DNA of 64,000 nucleotides, taken from the NCBI GenBank assembly GCA_963588905.1, contig CAVAJF010000036.1:62001-126000 (forward strand). Direction: 5' to 3'. This document shows positions 8,506-16,400 of this stretch, piece by piece. The notes under the pieces are model-generated. The model saw only the letters and a program-made list of their open reading frames with translations. It did no database searches and was not told the DNA's origin. The position numbers were made by a program, and so were the translations under genes. The DNA is from Butyricicoccus_A sp963588905 (lineage in GTDB: Bacteria > Bacillota > Clostridia > Oscillospirales > Butyricicoccaceae). The number at the start of each line of letters is the position of its first letter. The first letter of the stretch is position 1.

Positions 8506-8890
8506 CTATCCTTGATTTTCTATATATCTTCGCAACATCTCTTCTGATACATTCCCTACACTACAGGCGAAATAACCATCTGTCCAAAAGGCATGTTCTT
8601 TCCAAAAATACTTTCGCAAATAATTCGGATACTTTTTCCATATATGATATGTTGTATAACTTTTCATTAAGTTTGCAATCTTGCTCACCGATATTGTGGA
8701 TTCTATGGTCTTTATCTGTTTCTATATATTTGACAACAACATTGTGTCTTTGACATATCTCATAAGAGAACTGTTTTATATCATCCGATATTTGTTTTAT
8801 TGCTAATAATTTCTTTCTGTATTTACATACGAAAATAATATGATATTGGAGTAAATATTTGTGCCTATTTTTAACTTTCTATATCATCAT
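8506..8890 (-). pseudogene. TnpA Y1 transposase, broken at the HUH motif
   Basis: The upstream frame gives KYLLQYHIIFVCKYRKKLLA, then VVVKYIETDKDH, and the downstream frame gives SVSKIANLMKSYTTYHIW and DGYFACSVGNVSEEMLRRYI, the ordinary two halves of an IS200/IS605 TnpA. They are in different frames, and the join near base 8707 lacks the residues that normally read H-hydrophobic-H after KDH, the metal-binding HUH dyad. A TAG also stands at codon 4 of the apparent start (8890). The enzyme is therefore dead. The tyrosine-bearing helix region downstream is retained in part. Confidence 0.82.
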
Positions 8891-9034
8891 ACCACAAGTA
8901 TAACACAAACCTCTACTTTTGGCTACCTTAACCCACCGTCTAAAGCCCGTGGGATTGCGGTGGCCTTATTTCAAATTTTTTCTATCTATGATATAATCAA
9001 TTTGCAAAACTGACAAGACCATAGGGAGGAAACC

Positions 9035-9958
9035 ATGGAAAAAGAGACCAATCAGGAAACAAAGGTAAAATCGGAAAAGCCGAAAAGGAACAAGAAAAAG
9101 ATTGCGCTTGTTGCGGTAATTGTCGTTGCTTTGGGCATTTTCTGTGCCAAATCGTTTGACCGCGTCGGACAAGGTGAAGTCGGCGTTGTGTACACGATGA
9201 GCAGCGGCGTACAGGATAAAACGCTGTCTCCGGGCTATCATTTTATCGCGCCGTGGGCAAAGGTAAAGCATTATCCGGTTGCCCAGCAGCAGCTGGTACT
9301 GTCCAATAATCCGGAGGATTACAATGAAAGCGAACATGCGGACTGGCATGTCGATGCACCGGCAGATGGCGGCATGGTTAAGCTGAACATGACAGTCAAC
9401 TACAATTTCATTCCGGATCGCGTGACGGACTTGTATGAAAAGTTTAACGGTATGGATGGCGACCAGATTGTGGATACGATGGTGCAGAACAGCATTATCG
9501 CGTACATCAAAGAAGTCACACCGCAGTTCTCTGTCATGGACATTTACAGCGACAAGCGTTCGGAGGTCAGCAAGACCATTACGGAGTATTTGAACACCAA
9601 GCTGACGGAAGAGTACGGCATCAACATTTCTTCCGCTCTGATTATTGATGTGCAGCTGGACGAAGCCCTGCAGGAAAAGGTCAAGGCGAAGGAACAGGCA
9701 AAACAGGATGCAGAGAAGGCAGAGCTAGACAAGCAGACTGCTATCGCGCAGGGCGAAGCGGATAAAGCGCGCGCAGAAGCCGCAGCAGCGGTTACGATTA
9801 CCAATGCACAGGCAGAAGCAGAGGCAAACAAGATCATCTCGGATTCGATTACGGATAATCTCATTCGCATGACGGAAGCAGAAGCACGGAAAAAACACGG
9901 TTGGGTCACGGTAAAGGGCGCAGATACCGTCGTTGCTGACGCATCAAAGGGCAATTAA
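9035..9958 (+). CDS. SPFH/prohibitin-family membrane protein
   Basis: A 307-residue protein with a charged N-terminus, one membrane helix (about residues 25-42, IALVAVIVVALGIF), an SPFH domain (about 45-210, starting DRVGQGEVGVVY) and a long Ala/Glu-rich coiled coil (210-275, many KAEQ, AEAAA repeats). Such proteins oligomerise at the membrane and scaffold other complexes. No NfeD or FtsH gene is adjacent, so a partner cannot be named. The ATG follows GGGAGG, and a TATAAT box lies near 8991, just outside the IS left end. A terminator follows. Confidence 0.87.
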   Translation: MEKETNQETKVKSEKPKRNKKKIALVAVIVVALGIFCAKSFDRVGQGEVGVVYTMSSGVQDKTLSPGYHFIAPWAKVKHYPVAQQQLVLSNNPEDYNESEHADWHVDAPADGGMVKLNMTVNYNFIPDRVTDLYEKFNGMDGDQIVDTMVQNSIIAYIKEVTPQFSVMDIYSDKRSEVSKTITEYLNTKLTEEYGINISSALIIDVQLDEALQEKVKAKEQAKQDAEKAELDKQTAIAQGEADKARAEAAAAVTITNAQAEAEANKIISDSITDNLIRMTEAEARKKHGWVTVKGADTVVADASKGN

Positions 9959-9997
9959 AGAAAAAGAAATCTGCTGACAACAAAATAGTTTTGCAGC

Positions 9998-10037
9998 AAA
10001 CGACCATTCTTCTTGCAAGAGTGGTCGTTTTGTTTTA
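9998..10037 (+). terminator. Terminator after the SPFH gene
   Basis: The hairpin AACGACCATTCTT/AAGAGTGGTCGTT is followed by TTGTTTT, about 40 bases after the SPFH stop. Confidence 0.8.
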
Positions 10038-10129
10038 AAAATTTTTGCCATGTTTTCGAGTTGCACTTTCTTTTCTGACGATTCTGTTGTATACTTATTA
10101 GTAATTTATGAATCGCAGGAGGTTTTCTT

Positions 10130-10606
10130 ATGCATAGAATTTTACAGCTGCTGGAACAGGATGCCCGTATTACACCGGCGCGCATTGCGAAGATGCTTGG
10201 CATGACCGAGCAGGAGGTAAAGGACAGCATTCGCAAGTATGAGCGAGATGATGTCATTCTGGGCTATAAGGCGATTGTTGACTGGGGCAAGATCAAGCGC
10301 GATAACGTGACTGCGTTGATTGAGGTTCGCGTGAGACCGCAGACCGGCGCCGGATTTGACGAGCTGGCCCAGCGCATTTATAACCACAAGCAGGTTGTAG
10401 ATATGTATCTGATGAGCGGTTCCTTTGACTTCACGATTATTGTCAATGGTCGCTCCCTGCAAGAAGTTTCTCAGTTTGTATCTGAAAATCTTGCGCCGAT
10501 GGAGAACGTCGTTTCGACTTCGACGCACTTTGTGCTCAAAACCTATAAGAATGCAGGCATTGCTTTTAATCCAGTTGACGAAAGAGAGGATTTCCGGAAT
10601 GATTGA
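10130..10606 (+). CDS. Lrp/AsnC family transcriptional regulator
   Basis: A 158-residue regulator: AsnC-type winged helix at residues 1-60 (LLEQDARITPARIAKMLGMTEQEV) and the ligand-binding RAM domain at about 65-145 (VRVRPQTGAGFDELAQRI, YLMSGSFDFTIIVNG). Its last 8 bases overlap the following aminotransferase gene, so regulator and enzyme are translationally coupled. The RAM domain usually binds an amino acid; the pairing suggests one related to the aminotransferase's substrate. A TATACT box lies about 40 bases upstream of the start. Confidence 0.92.
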   Translation: MHRILQLLEQDARITPARIAKMLGMTEQEVKDSIRKYERDDVILGYKAIVDWGKIKRDNVTALIEVRVRPQTGAGFDELAQRIYNHKQVVDMYLMSGSFDFTIIVNGRSLQEVSQFVSENLAPMENVVSTSTHFVLKTYKNAGIAFNPVDEREDFRND

Positions 10607-11768
10607 TTACTCGGCTCTGATCTCGGACAAAGCACGGGACATCAAGCCGTCCGGCATCAGAAAATTCTTTGACATCGTCAATACGATGGATGATGCGATC
10701 TCTTTGGGTGTTGGCGAGCCGGATTTCCAGACACCTTGGCAGATTCGCCGCGCAGGCATTGACTCTCTGCAGCAGGGCAAGACGTTCTATACGTCTAACT
10801 GGGGCTTGGCAGATTTGCGCAAGGAAATTTCAAAATATGCGATGGAAAATTACCATCTGGAGTACGATTATCACGATGAAATTATCGTGACAGTCGGCGG
10901 CTCTGAAGCCATTGACAATGCTTTGCGTTCGTTCGTGTCCAATGGAGATGAAGTGCTGATTCCGGAGCCGTCTTTTGTCTGCTATACGCCGCTGGCTATG
11001 ATGGCAGGCGGTGTGCCGGTTCCGCTGAAAACACGCATGGAGGACGGCTTTAAACTGACGGCTGAAACGCTCAAGAAGGCAATCACGCCGAAAACCAAGG
11101 TCTTGATTATGCCGTTCCCAAATAATCCGACCGGCGCCATTATGACGCGGGAAGAATTGGAAGAAATTGCAGCGGTTTTGCGGGATACCAATATCATTGT
11201 TATTTCTGATGAGATTTACTGTGAGCTGACTTATGGCGGCAAGAAGCATGTCTGCTTTGCGGAGCTTCCGGGAATGCGAGAGCGCACAATTGTCATCAAT
11301 GGTTTTTCCAAGTCGTTTGCCATGACAGGCTGGCGACTCGGCTGGGTTATGGCGCCGCGTGAGATGCTCAAACCGCTGGTAAAAATCCATCAGTTCGGCA
11401 TCATGTCCGCGCCGACAGTCAGCCAGTTTGCCGGTATTGAGGCACTGCGCACGGGCAGAGAGGACATCAAATACATGCGGGAGCAGTATGACCTGCGCCG
11501 CCGCTTTATGTACTATCGATTGCAGGAAATCGGTATGCCGTGCTTTGAGCCGGAAGGTGCCTTCTATATCTTCCCATCCATTGAAAAATACATGGATGAT
11601 GATGAAAAGTTCTGTGATGAACTGCTCAGAAAGAAGAAGGTCGCAGTCGTTCCGGGCAGCGCATTCGGCGAGAGCGGACGCGGACATGTTCGTATTTCGT
11701 ATTCGTATTCCATGATGCATCTGGAAACAGCAATGGAACGCATTGAGGAATTTGTACAGGAATTATAA
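10599..11768 (+). CDS. PLP-dependent aminotransferase, class I/II
   Basis: A 389-residue fold-type I aminotransferase. It shows the substrate/PLP motifs GVGEPDFQTP (near 35), PFPNNPTGA (near 170), SDEIYCELTY (near 205) and the PLP lysine in INGFSKSFAMTGWRLGW (near 235). It most resembles AspC/AlaT/PatA-like enzymes; the amino donor is not determined. The start at 10599 is used because GAGAGGA lies 8 bases before it; the frame is open further upstream inside the Lrp gene. The preceding Lrp regulator overlaps it. Confidence 0.9.
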   Translation: MIDYSALISDKARDIKPSGIRKFFDIVNTMDDAISLGVGEPDFQTPWQIRRAGIDSLQQGKTFYTSNWGLADLRKEISKYAMENYHLEYDYHDEIIVTVGGSEAIDNALRSFVSNGDEVLIPEPSFVCYTPLAMMAGGVPVPLKTRMEDGFKLTAETLKKAITPKTKVLIMPFPNNPTGAIMTREELEEIAAVLRDTNIIVISDEIYCELTYGGKKHVCFAELPGMRERTIVINGFSKSFAMTGWRLGWVMAPREMLKPLVKIHQFGIMSAPTVSQFAGIEALRTGREDIKYMREQYDLRRRFMYYRLQEIGMPCFEPEGAFYIFPSIEKYMDDDEKFCDELLRKKKVAVVPGSAFGESGRGHVRISYSYSMMHLETAMERIEEFVQEL

Positions 11769-11779
11769 TTCCGATGAAC

Positions 11780-11820
11780 GATGGCAGAGACCAGAGTCCT
11801 ATCTGTCTCTGCCATTTTTT
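11780..11820 (+). terminator. Terminator after the aminotransferase
   Basis: The hairpin ATGGCAGAGAC/GTCTCTGCCAT is followed by a run of T, 12 bases after the stop. Confidence 0.85.
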
Positions 11821-11827
11821 GTGCTCG

Positions 11828-11881
11828 ATAACTGTGCTGATAAAATAATGAAAAATTGTACATTTTATTGTGCACAGTTAT
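11828..11881. promoter_or_regulatory. Large inverted repeat on the B6-salvage promoter
   Basis: The left arm (11828-11846) ATAACTGTGC-TG-ATAAAAT is mirrored by the right arm (11862-11881) ATTTTAT-TGT-GCACAGTTAT, with about 15 bases between. The right arm covers the likely -35 (TTTTAT, 11863-11868), 17 bases from the -10 TATAAT (11886-11891). The position on the promoter fits an operator for a regulator of vitamin B6 uptake; an RNA hairpin is excluded if transcription starts at this -10. The regulator is not identified. Confidence 0.6.
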
Positions 11882-11932
11882 GCGATATAATGACTGCAAT
11901 GAAAAAATAACTTCTGTACGAGGTGATATGAC

Positions 11933-12472
11933 ATGAGTAATTCAAAATACACAACGCGCTTTCTATGTCTGACGGCGGTTATGGCTGCGATCACTTGCAT
12001 TGCGACAATGGTGATCCAGATTCCGATTCCGTTGGGCTATGCACATCTTGGTGATGCATTTATTTTGTTGACCGTTTTGTTTGTCGGCAGAAAATCCGGC
12101 ATCTGGGCGGGCGGCATTGGCTCTGCTCTGGCAGATTTGCTGACTGGTTATGCATACTGGGCCATTCCGACCTTTATCATTAAGTCGTTGATGGCGTACT
12201 TTGTTGGAAAAATTGCGTATAAAGAGGATACCTGCAAGCTGTTTTCTGTGAGAACGCTGATTGCCTGCGTCGTCGGCATGGTTTGGATGGTTGTCGGTTA
12301 TACCGTAGCTGGTGCGTTCTTGTACGGTGGACTGGCACAGGGTCTGGCTTCGACACCAGGACTTTCCGTCAAGGCAGTACTCAATCTGGCTGTTTGCTAC
12401 GGTGTCGGTGCGCTGCTTGAAAAAGCAAAGGTTCGTGCATTCCTCACAACAGATGGAAAGGACCGTGCATGA
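11933..12472 (+). CDS. ECF transporter S component, probably for vitamin B6
   Basis: A 179-residue, six-helix membrane protein with the S-component pattern (LTAVMAAITCIATMVIQIPIPLGYAHLGDAFIL at residues 13-45, Ala/Gly-rich helices, GIWAGGIGSALADLLTGYA). It would bind a vitamin and hand it to a shared ECF energising module, which is not in this window. The next gene, a pyridoxal-type kinase, overlaps it by 4 bases (ATGA), so the substrate is most likely pyridoxine or a related B6 vitamer (PdxU-like). Specificity is inferred from context only. The promoter carries a large inverted repeat. Confidence 0.85.
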   Translation: MSNSKYTTRFLCLTAVMAAITCIATMVIQIPIPLGYAHLGDAFILLTVLFVGRKSGIWAGGIGSALADLLTGYAYWAIPTFIIKSLMAYFVGKIAYKEDTCKLFSVRTLIACVVGMVWMVVGYTVAGAFLYGGLAQGLASTPGLSVKAVLNLAVCYGVGALLEKAKVRAFLTTDGKDRA

Positions 12473-13302
12473 TAGATCACAACAGACAAAAGAAAATTGC
12501 TGTTATCAATGACTTTTCCGGCTTTGGACGCTGCTCAATTGCAGTGTCCATGCCGATTTTGTCTGCATTGAAGGTACAATGCTGTCCGGTACCGACGTCG
12601 ATTTTTTCTAATCATACCAGGTTTCCGCAATTCTTCTTTGATGATTACACAGATAAAATGCAGCCGTATATTGATAACTGGAAAAAACTTGATTTGCAGT
12701 TCAATGGCATTCAGACCGGTTTTCTCGGCTCTGAGCGGCAAATTGCCATCGTGCAGAAATTTATTGAAGATTTTTGCACAGCAAATACAATCGTGATTAT
12801 TGACCCGGTCATGGGAGATTGCGGCAAGATGTATCAGACCTACACAGAGGGCATGTGTCAGTCGATGAAGAAGCTGGTGGCTTATGCAGATATTCTGACA
12901 CCGAATTTGACAGAAGCATGCATTCTGACCGATACACCGTTTCATGAAGGCCATTGGACCATGAAGGAAGTGGATGCACTCGCACGTAAATTGGCGGAGC
13001 AGGGTCCGGAAAAAATTGTCATTACTGGTATTCCGCAAAAGACATACGTCTCCAATTTGATTTATGAAAAGAACGGAGAAGCCAAACTGCTGCGCACGCT
13101 GCGTATTGGCAGCGAACGCTCTGGCACCGGCGATGTGTTTTCTTCGATTATTGCGGCAGATGCTGTCAACCATGTGCCATTTGAAGATTCCGTGCGCAAG
13201 GCATCTCGCTTTATTAAGAAATGTATTCTGCGTTCCATCGAATTGGGATTGCCAAAGACCGATGGCGTTTGCTTTGAAGAATACTTGACTACGTTGAAAT
13301 AA
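12469..13302 (+). CDS. Pyridoxamine/pyridoxal kinase
   Basis: A 277-residue ribokinase-fold kinase that phosphorylates B6 vitamers. It starts with the substrate region VINDFSGFGRCSI (near 12-24), carries DPVMGDCGKMY (near 108) and ends the active site with the anion-hole motif SGTGDVFSS (near 215), Asp being the catalytic base. It is translationally coupled to the ECF S component, forming a salvage unit of uptake plus trapping by phosphorylation. The GTGD motif and the FSGFGRCSI start match the PdxY/PdxK group better than ThiD. Confidence 0.9.
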   Translation: MIDHNRQKKIAVINDFSGFGRCSIAVSMPILSALKVQCCPVPTSIFSNHTRFPQFFFDDYTDKMQPYIDNWKKLDLQFNGIQTGFLGSERQIAIVQKFIEDFCTANTIVIIDPVMGDCGKMYQTYTEGMCQSMKKLVAYADILTPNLTEACILTDTPFHEGHWTMKEVDALARKLAEQGPEKIVITGIPQKTYVSNLIYEKNGEAKLLRTLRIGSERSGTGDVFSSIIAADAVNHVPFEDSVRKASRFIKKCILRSIELGLPKTDGVCFEEYLTTLK

Positions 13303-13319
13303 CAAGGAGCGATCCTGCA

Positions 13320-13937
13320 ATGAAAAAAGAAATGACGATTGTATATGATGTACACGATGGGCTGTACATCAATTTGACCAACCGCTGTCCGTGTGCCTGC
13401 ACGTTTTGTCTGCGTCAGACCATGGACACCGTGGGAAGATCCGGTGGATTGTGGCTGGAGCATGAGCCGAGCATCGAAGAGGTAAAAAAAGCCATTGATG
13501 GTGTGGACTTACAGCACTATGCAGAGGTTGTATTCTGCGGCTTTGGCGAACCGACCGAACGGTTAGATACGCTGCTGGAAACGGCAGCATATATCAAGCA
13601 GGTCTGTCCGGACAAAAAAATTCGCATAAATACCAATGGTCTCGGTGATTTGGTCAATGGAGAATCCATTGCGCCAAAGCTGCGCGGCTTGATTGATGTT
13701 GTGTCGGTGAGCCTCAATACGCCAAATGCACAAGAATATCTCAAGCTGACGCGCAGCAAATTTGGCGAGCAGTCATTTGATGCGATGCTGACATTTGCAA
13801 AGAGTGCCGGTGAGCAGGGAATAGAAGTCGTGATGACAACGGTTGACACGACAATTTCTCATGAAGAAGAGAAGCAATGTCAGGCTATCTGTGATCGCAT
13901 TGGCGCCCGCTACCGCATTCGTCCTTGGGAGGATTAA
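13320..13937 (+). CDS. TatD-associated radical SAM protein
   Basis: A 205-residue small radical SAM protein with the cluster motif CACTFC within NRCPCACTFCLRQ (CxxxCxxC, residues about 23-31), the GGE-like FCGFGEPTER and the INTNG strand. It matches the TatD-family-associated radical SAM group (TIGR04038). No tatD gene is beside it here. The reaction is unknown. It follows the kinase by 17 bases with an AAGGAG site, so it is probably in the same transcript, and ends about 110 bases before a terminator. Confidence 0.85.
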   Translation: MKKEMTIVYDVHDGLYINLTNRCPCACTFCLRQTMDTVGRSGGLWLEHEPSIEEVKKAIDGVDLQHYAEVVFCGFGEPTERLDTLLETAAYIKQVCPDKKIRINTNGLGDLVNGESIAPKLRGLIDVVSVSLNTPNAQEYLKLTRSKFGEQSFDAMLTFAKSAGEQGIEVVMTTVDTTISHEEEKQCQAICDRIGARYRIRPWED

Positions 13938-14045
13938 AACCGCAATATTTCGATATGAAATAAATTGAGATTTTCTTGGAGAATCTGTATATTTTTTGTA
14001 TGGAATGCGGATTGTAAACAATATGTAAACGTGATAGGATAAACT

Positions 14046-14076
14046 GGTACCGGATTTTCCGGTACCAATTTTTTTG
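14046..14076 (+). terminator. Terminator before the MATE gene
   Basis: The perfect hairpin GGTACCGGA/TCCGGTACC with a three-base loop is followed by AATTTTTTT. It closes the B6-salvage/radical SAM transcript, or acts as an attenuator for the MATE gene that starts 20 bases later. Confidence 0.75.
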
Positions 14077-14094
14077 TAAGAGGATAGAAAATAT

Positions 14095-15453
14095 ATGAAA
14101 GATATGACAAAAGGAAATCCGACGCGGTTGATTTTGCAATTTGCGATTCCACTGCTCATCGGACAGCTGTTCCAGCAGGTGTATAGCCTGACGGATACGC
14201 GCATTGTCGGCAGCTTTTTGGGAGAGAATGCACTGGCAGCTGTCGGTGCGACAAACTCGCTCAATTCGCTGGTTATCGGCTTTTTGATGGGCATGACCAA
14301 TGGCTTTGCGATTGTCACGGCGCGTTTTTTTGGTTCCGGCGATAAAAAGAGCATGAAGAAAGCCATTGCAGGCACCATTGTTTTGAGTGCCGGTACAATT
14401 ATTGCGTTGACATTGCTGTCGGTTGGCTTTCTGAAGCCGCTGCTTCGCGTACTGAACACGCCGGAAGATCTGCTGCCGCTTGCCTGTTCATATTTCCGTG
14501 TCATTTTGCTCGGTATGATTGTTACGGTATTTTATAATGCCTGCGCAGCGACACTGCGTGCGGTAGGAGACAGTATTACACCGCTGATTTTCCTGCTGGT
14601 TGCTACGATTGGTAATGTCGGATTGGATCTGCTGCTCATCTGCGTGTTCCATATGGGCGTTGCCAGTGCAGCTTGTGCGACGGTATTCTCGCAGTTTATT
14701 TCGGTCGTGATGTGCTTGGTATTTATTAAGGTCAAGTATCCGGAGCTGGTTCCATCACGAGAAGATTTTTCTCGTTTTTTACATGACTCGCATGTGTTTA
14801 AATGGATGTACAGCACAGGCCTTTCCATGGGATTTATGCTGTCTCTGGTCAATTTGGGTTCTGTGGTGCTGCAGAGTGCGATTAACTCTTTTGGCGCCAA
14901 TATCATTGTCGCACATACAGCGGCACGCAAGCTGACAGAGTTGTTCATGATGCCGTATTCGGTTCTTGCCACAACGATGGCAACATATTGCAGCCAGAAT
15001 CTCGGCGCAGGCAAGCTCAAGCGCATCAAGCAAGGCATCTGGCGGGCGTTAATTTTGTCGTGGTGCTGGTGCCTCATCGTCGTGCTGATGGCGTATACTA
15101 TTGTTCCGTCGCTTGTCTATATGGTTACCGGTACACATGTGCCGGAGATTATTGAAACCGCATCGCTGTATCTCCGTATCAATACCGTGCTGTATTTTGT
15201 CACGGTTGTCATTTCTGTATTGCGCAATTCGTTGCAGGGTATGGGCGATATGGTCACGCCGCTGGTATCCAGTGCGATTGAATTGATCGGCAAGGTTGCG
15301 GTCGTATTCCTGCTGGTACCGCATTTGGCGTACATGGGTGTCATTTTGTCCGAGCCGATTATCTGGTGCATTATGGTCATTCCGCTGATTGTTCAGATTT
15401 TGTTCGGCAAACGATTCCGAGACTTGAGAGAAGAAGCCAAGCAGACAGCATAA
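14095..15453 (+). CDS. MATE family multidrug exporter
   Basis: A 452-residue, 12-helix Na+- or H+-coupled exporter. The start DMTKGNPTRLILQFAIPLLIG and the following QVYSLTDTRIVGSFLGENALAAVGAT are typical of the clostridial MATE/NorM-DinF branch, with the second half repeating the fold from about residue 230. The substrate is unknown. The short gap (about 20 bases) after a terminator hairpin leaves little room for its own promoter, so readthrough of that hairpin may set expression. A bidirectional terminator follows. Confidence 0.92.
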   Translation: MKDMTKGNPTRLILQFAIPLLIGQLFQQVYSLTDTRIVGSFLGENALAAVGATNSLNSLVIGFLMGMTNGFAIVTARFFGSGDKKSMKKAIAGTIVLSAGTIIALTLLSVGFLKPLLRVLNTPEDLLPLACSYFRVILLGMIVTVFYNACAATLRAVGDSITPLIFLLVATIGNVGLDLLLICVFHMGVASAACATVFSQFISVVMCLVFIKVKYPELVPSREDFSRFLHDSHVFKWMYSTGLSMGFMLSLVNLGSVVLQSAINSFGANIIVAHTAARKLTELFMMPYSVLATTMATYCSQNLGAGKLKRIKQGIWRALILSWCWCLIVVLMAYTIVPSLVYMVTGTHVPEIIETASLYLRINTVLYFVTVVISVLRNSLQGMGDMVTPLVSSAIELIGKVAVVFLLVPHLAYMGVILSEPIIWCIMVIPLIVQILFGKRFRDLREEAKQTA

Positions 15454-15467
15454 TAGAATAGAGAGAC

Positions 15468-15502
15468 AAAAATCCCGTTGGACGAGTCCAACGGGATTTT
15501 TT
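15468..15502. terminator. Bidirectional terminator after MATE / end of repeat unit A
   Basis: The hairpin AAATCCCGTTGGAC/GTCCAACGGGATTT carries A and T tracts on both sides. On the plus strand it ends the MATE transcript; on the minus strand it would end the candidate small RNA A. Confidence 0.85.
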
Positions 15503-15674
15503 AAATGAAAGGAGTAAAAAATGAAAAAGAAAAGATATAATCAATTCACACTCAGTCTTACTGAATGGAGCTTATTGGTTGTCTGCCGCTTTCCAGCTAT
15601 TGCTGCGGTCGGACAGTTGACCATTTGAGTTAAACTATGTTTTAAGTCGCGTGTTTTTTGTTTTCCTTAACTCT
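15468..15674 (-). ncRNA. Candidate minus-strand small RNA, repeat unit A
   Basis: Read on the minus strand, TATACTAATACCAG (-10 at 15686-15681) is followed by about 200 bases containing GCGGCAGACAACC, a U-rich stretch with the anti-Shine-Dalgarno word CTCCTTTC (15514-15507), and an intrinsic terminator. Units B and C share this order. No good -35 is seen. On the plus strand the same stretch has an AAAGGAG site and a 35-codon ORF (15521-15628, MKKKRYNQFTL…), so a small peptide is the alternative. No other gene lies in 15503-15779. Confidence 0.4.
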
Positions 15675-15779
15675 GGTATTAGTATACCGCAAAATTCCCG
15701 GCTTTGCGTGACCATATGAAGAACTCTTTTTGAAGAAATGTAGAAGAAATTATTGCTAAAATATGAATAACAAAAGCAT

Positions 15780-15957
15780 GAAAAAAGCCGCGGATCATAC
15801 CGCGGCAATTTTTCGGAAAGGAGAAAGAAAAAGAAAAAATATATGAAATCTTTTCCGGCAGTTTCGCCGAGAAAAGAGGAATAGGTTGTCTGCCGCTTTT
15901 GAATCAAATTCCGGCCGGGCAGCTGGCTTGAGGTGGAGATGCTTCATTTGTTTGTCT
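15780..15957 (-). ncRNA. Candidate minus-strand small RNA, repeat unit B
   Basis: On the minus strand, GTGTATGATAATACCAG (-10 at 15969-15964) is followed by GCGGCAGACAACC, the U-rich stretch with CTCCTTTCC (15823-15816) and the hairpin GCCGCGG/CCGCGGC with TTTTTT ending at 15780. The order matches unit A, and the plus strand here has only a 13-codon ORF poorly spaced from its AAAGGAG, which favours the RNA reading over a peptide. Confidence 0.42.
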
Positions 15958-16066
15958 GGTATTATCATACACGATCTGATCTAAAAAATGGTGACGAAAT
16001 TTGAAAGAAAATTTAAATAATTCATGGAAAATTTATGTCTGAATTGTAACGATTGCCAATGACGCA

Positions 16067-16106
16067 TAAAAACACCGCGGATAAACCCGCGGTGTTTTTA
16101 AAAGAA
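16067..16106. repeat. Hairpin plus A-rich tract, left copy flanking TnpB 2
   Basis: A bidirectional terminator-like hairpin (ACACCGCGG, loop, CCGCGGTGT with A and T tracts) is followed by AAAAGAAAGGAAAAA, and the TnpB 2 element begins at once. An almost identical stretch stands on the other side of the element (17616-17658), but with the hairpin loop in reverse orientation. It looks like the terminator end of a further repeat unit. Confidence 0.7.
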
Positions 16107-16115
16107 AGGAAAAAT

Positions 16116-16400
16116 GTCAACTACCCACCACTTAAAGGTAGTGGGCTTGTAACTGCCCAGTCGTAGTAACGGTTTGCACCTCCGACTTTTAACCCCATTG
16201 GATATTGCTATCTAAAGTGGCGTTACATCATAGGATGGTTGACAGCACCCTTTACAGCAAAGTTTACTCAGCTGTAACTGTACTAGGTACTTGGCTATCT
16301 TCAAGATAGTTTATTCCCATACGGTACAGATTCATAGCTCCAATGCGGTCATCATTGGATTTATAGCCACAGTTTTTACAGCTAAACAGATGCATCTTTT
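16116..16400 (-). ncRNA. Candidate omega RNA of TnpB 2
   Basis: By family rule the guide RNA comes from the 3' end of tnpB plus the right end, on the minus strand. The adjoining flank, ATTTTTCCTTTCTTTTAAAA on that strand, would be the guide. The same sequence, with one extra T, lies on the other side of the element. The 5' limit is a guess from the usual span. Confidence 0.45.

Larger units (their letters stand above)
7278..8965 (-). mobile_element. IS200/IS605-type element with TnpB and decayed TnpA
   Basis: The element carries a broken tnpA and an intact tnpB on the minus strand. Its right end is a hairpin (GCCCATTG/CAATGGGC at 7285-7308) finishing in CAGTTCAC at 7278. Its left end carries the hairpin CCACCG/CGGTGG at 8933-8963. 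Both ends contain the subterminal word TCTAAAGCC, typical of this family's imperfect end palindromes, and there is no target duplication, as expected for single-strand transposition. Exact ends are inferred and could be off by a few bases. With tnpA broken it can move only if a compatible TnpA acts in trans. Confidence 0.72.

Noticed and set aside
15521..15628. A 35-codon plus-strand ORF with a good AAAGGAG site as a small peptide gene
   Set aside because: Kept only as an alternative: the matching positions in units B and C do not encode a similar peptide, while the minus-strand promoter-like and terminator elements recur in all units.
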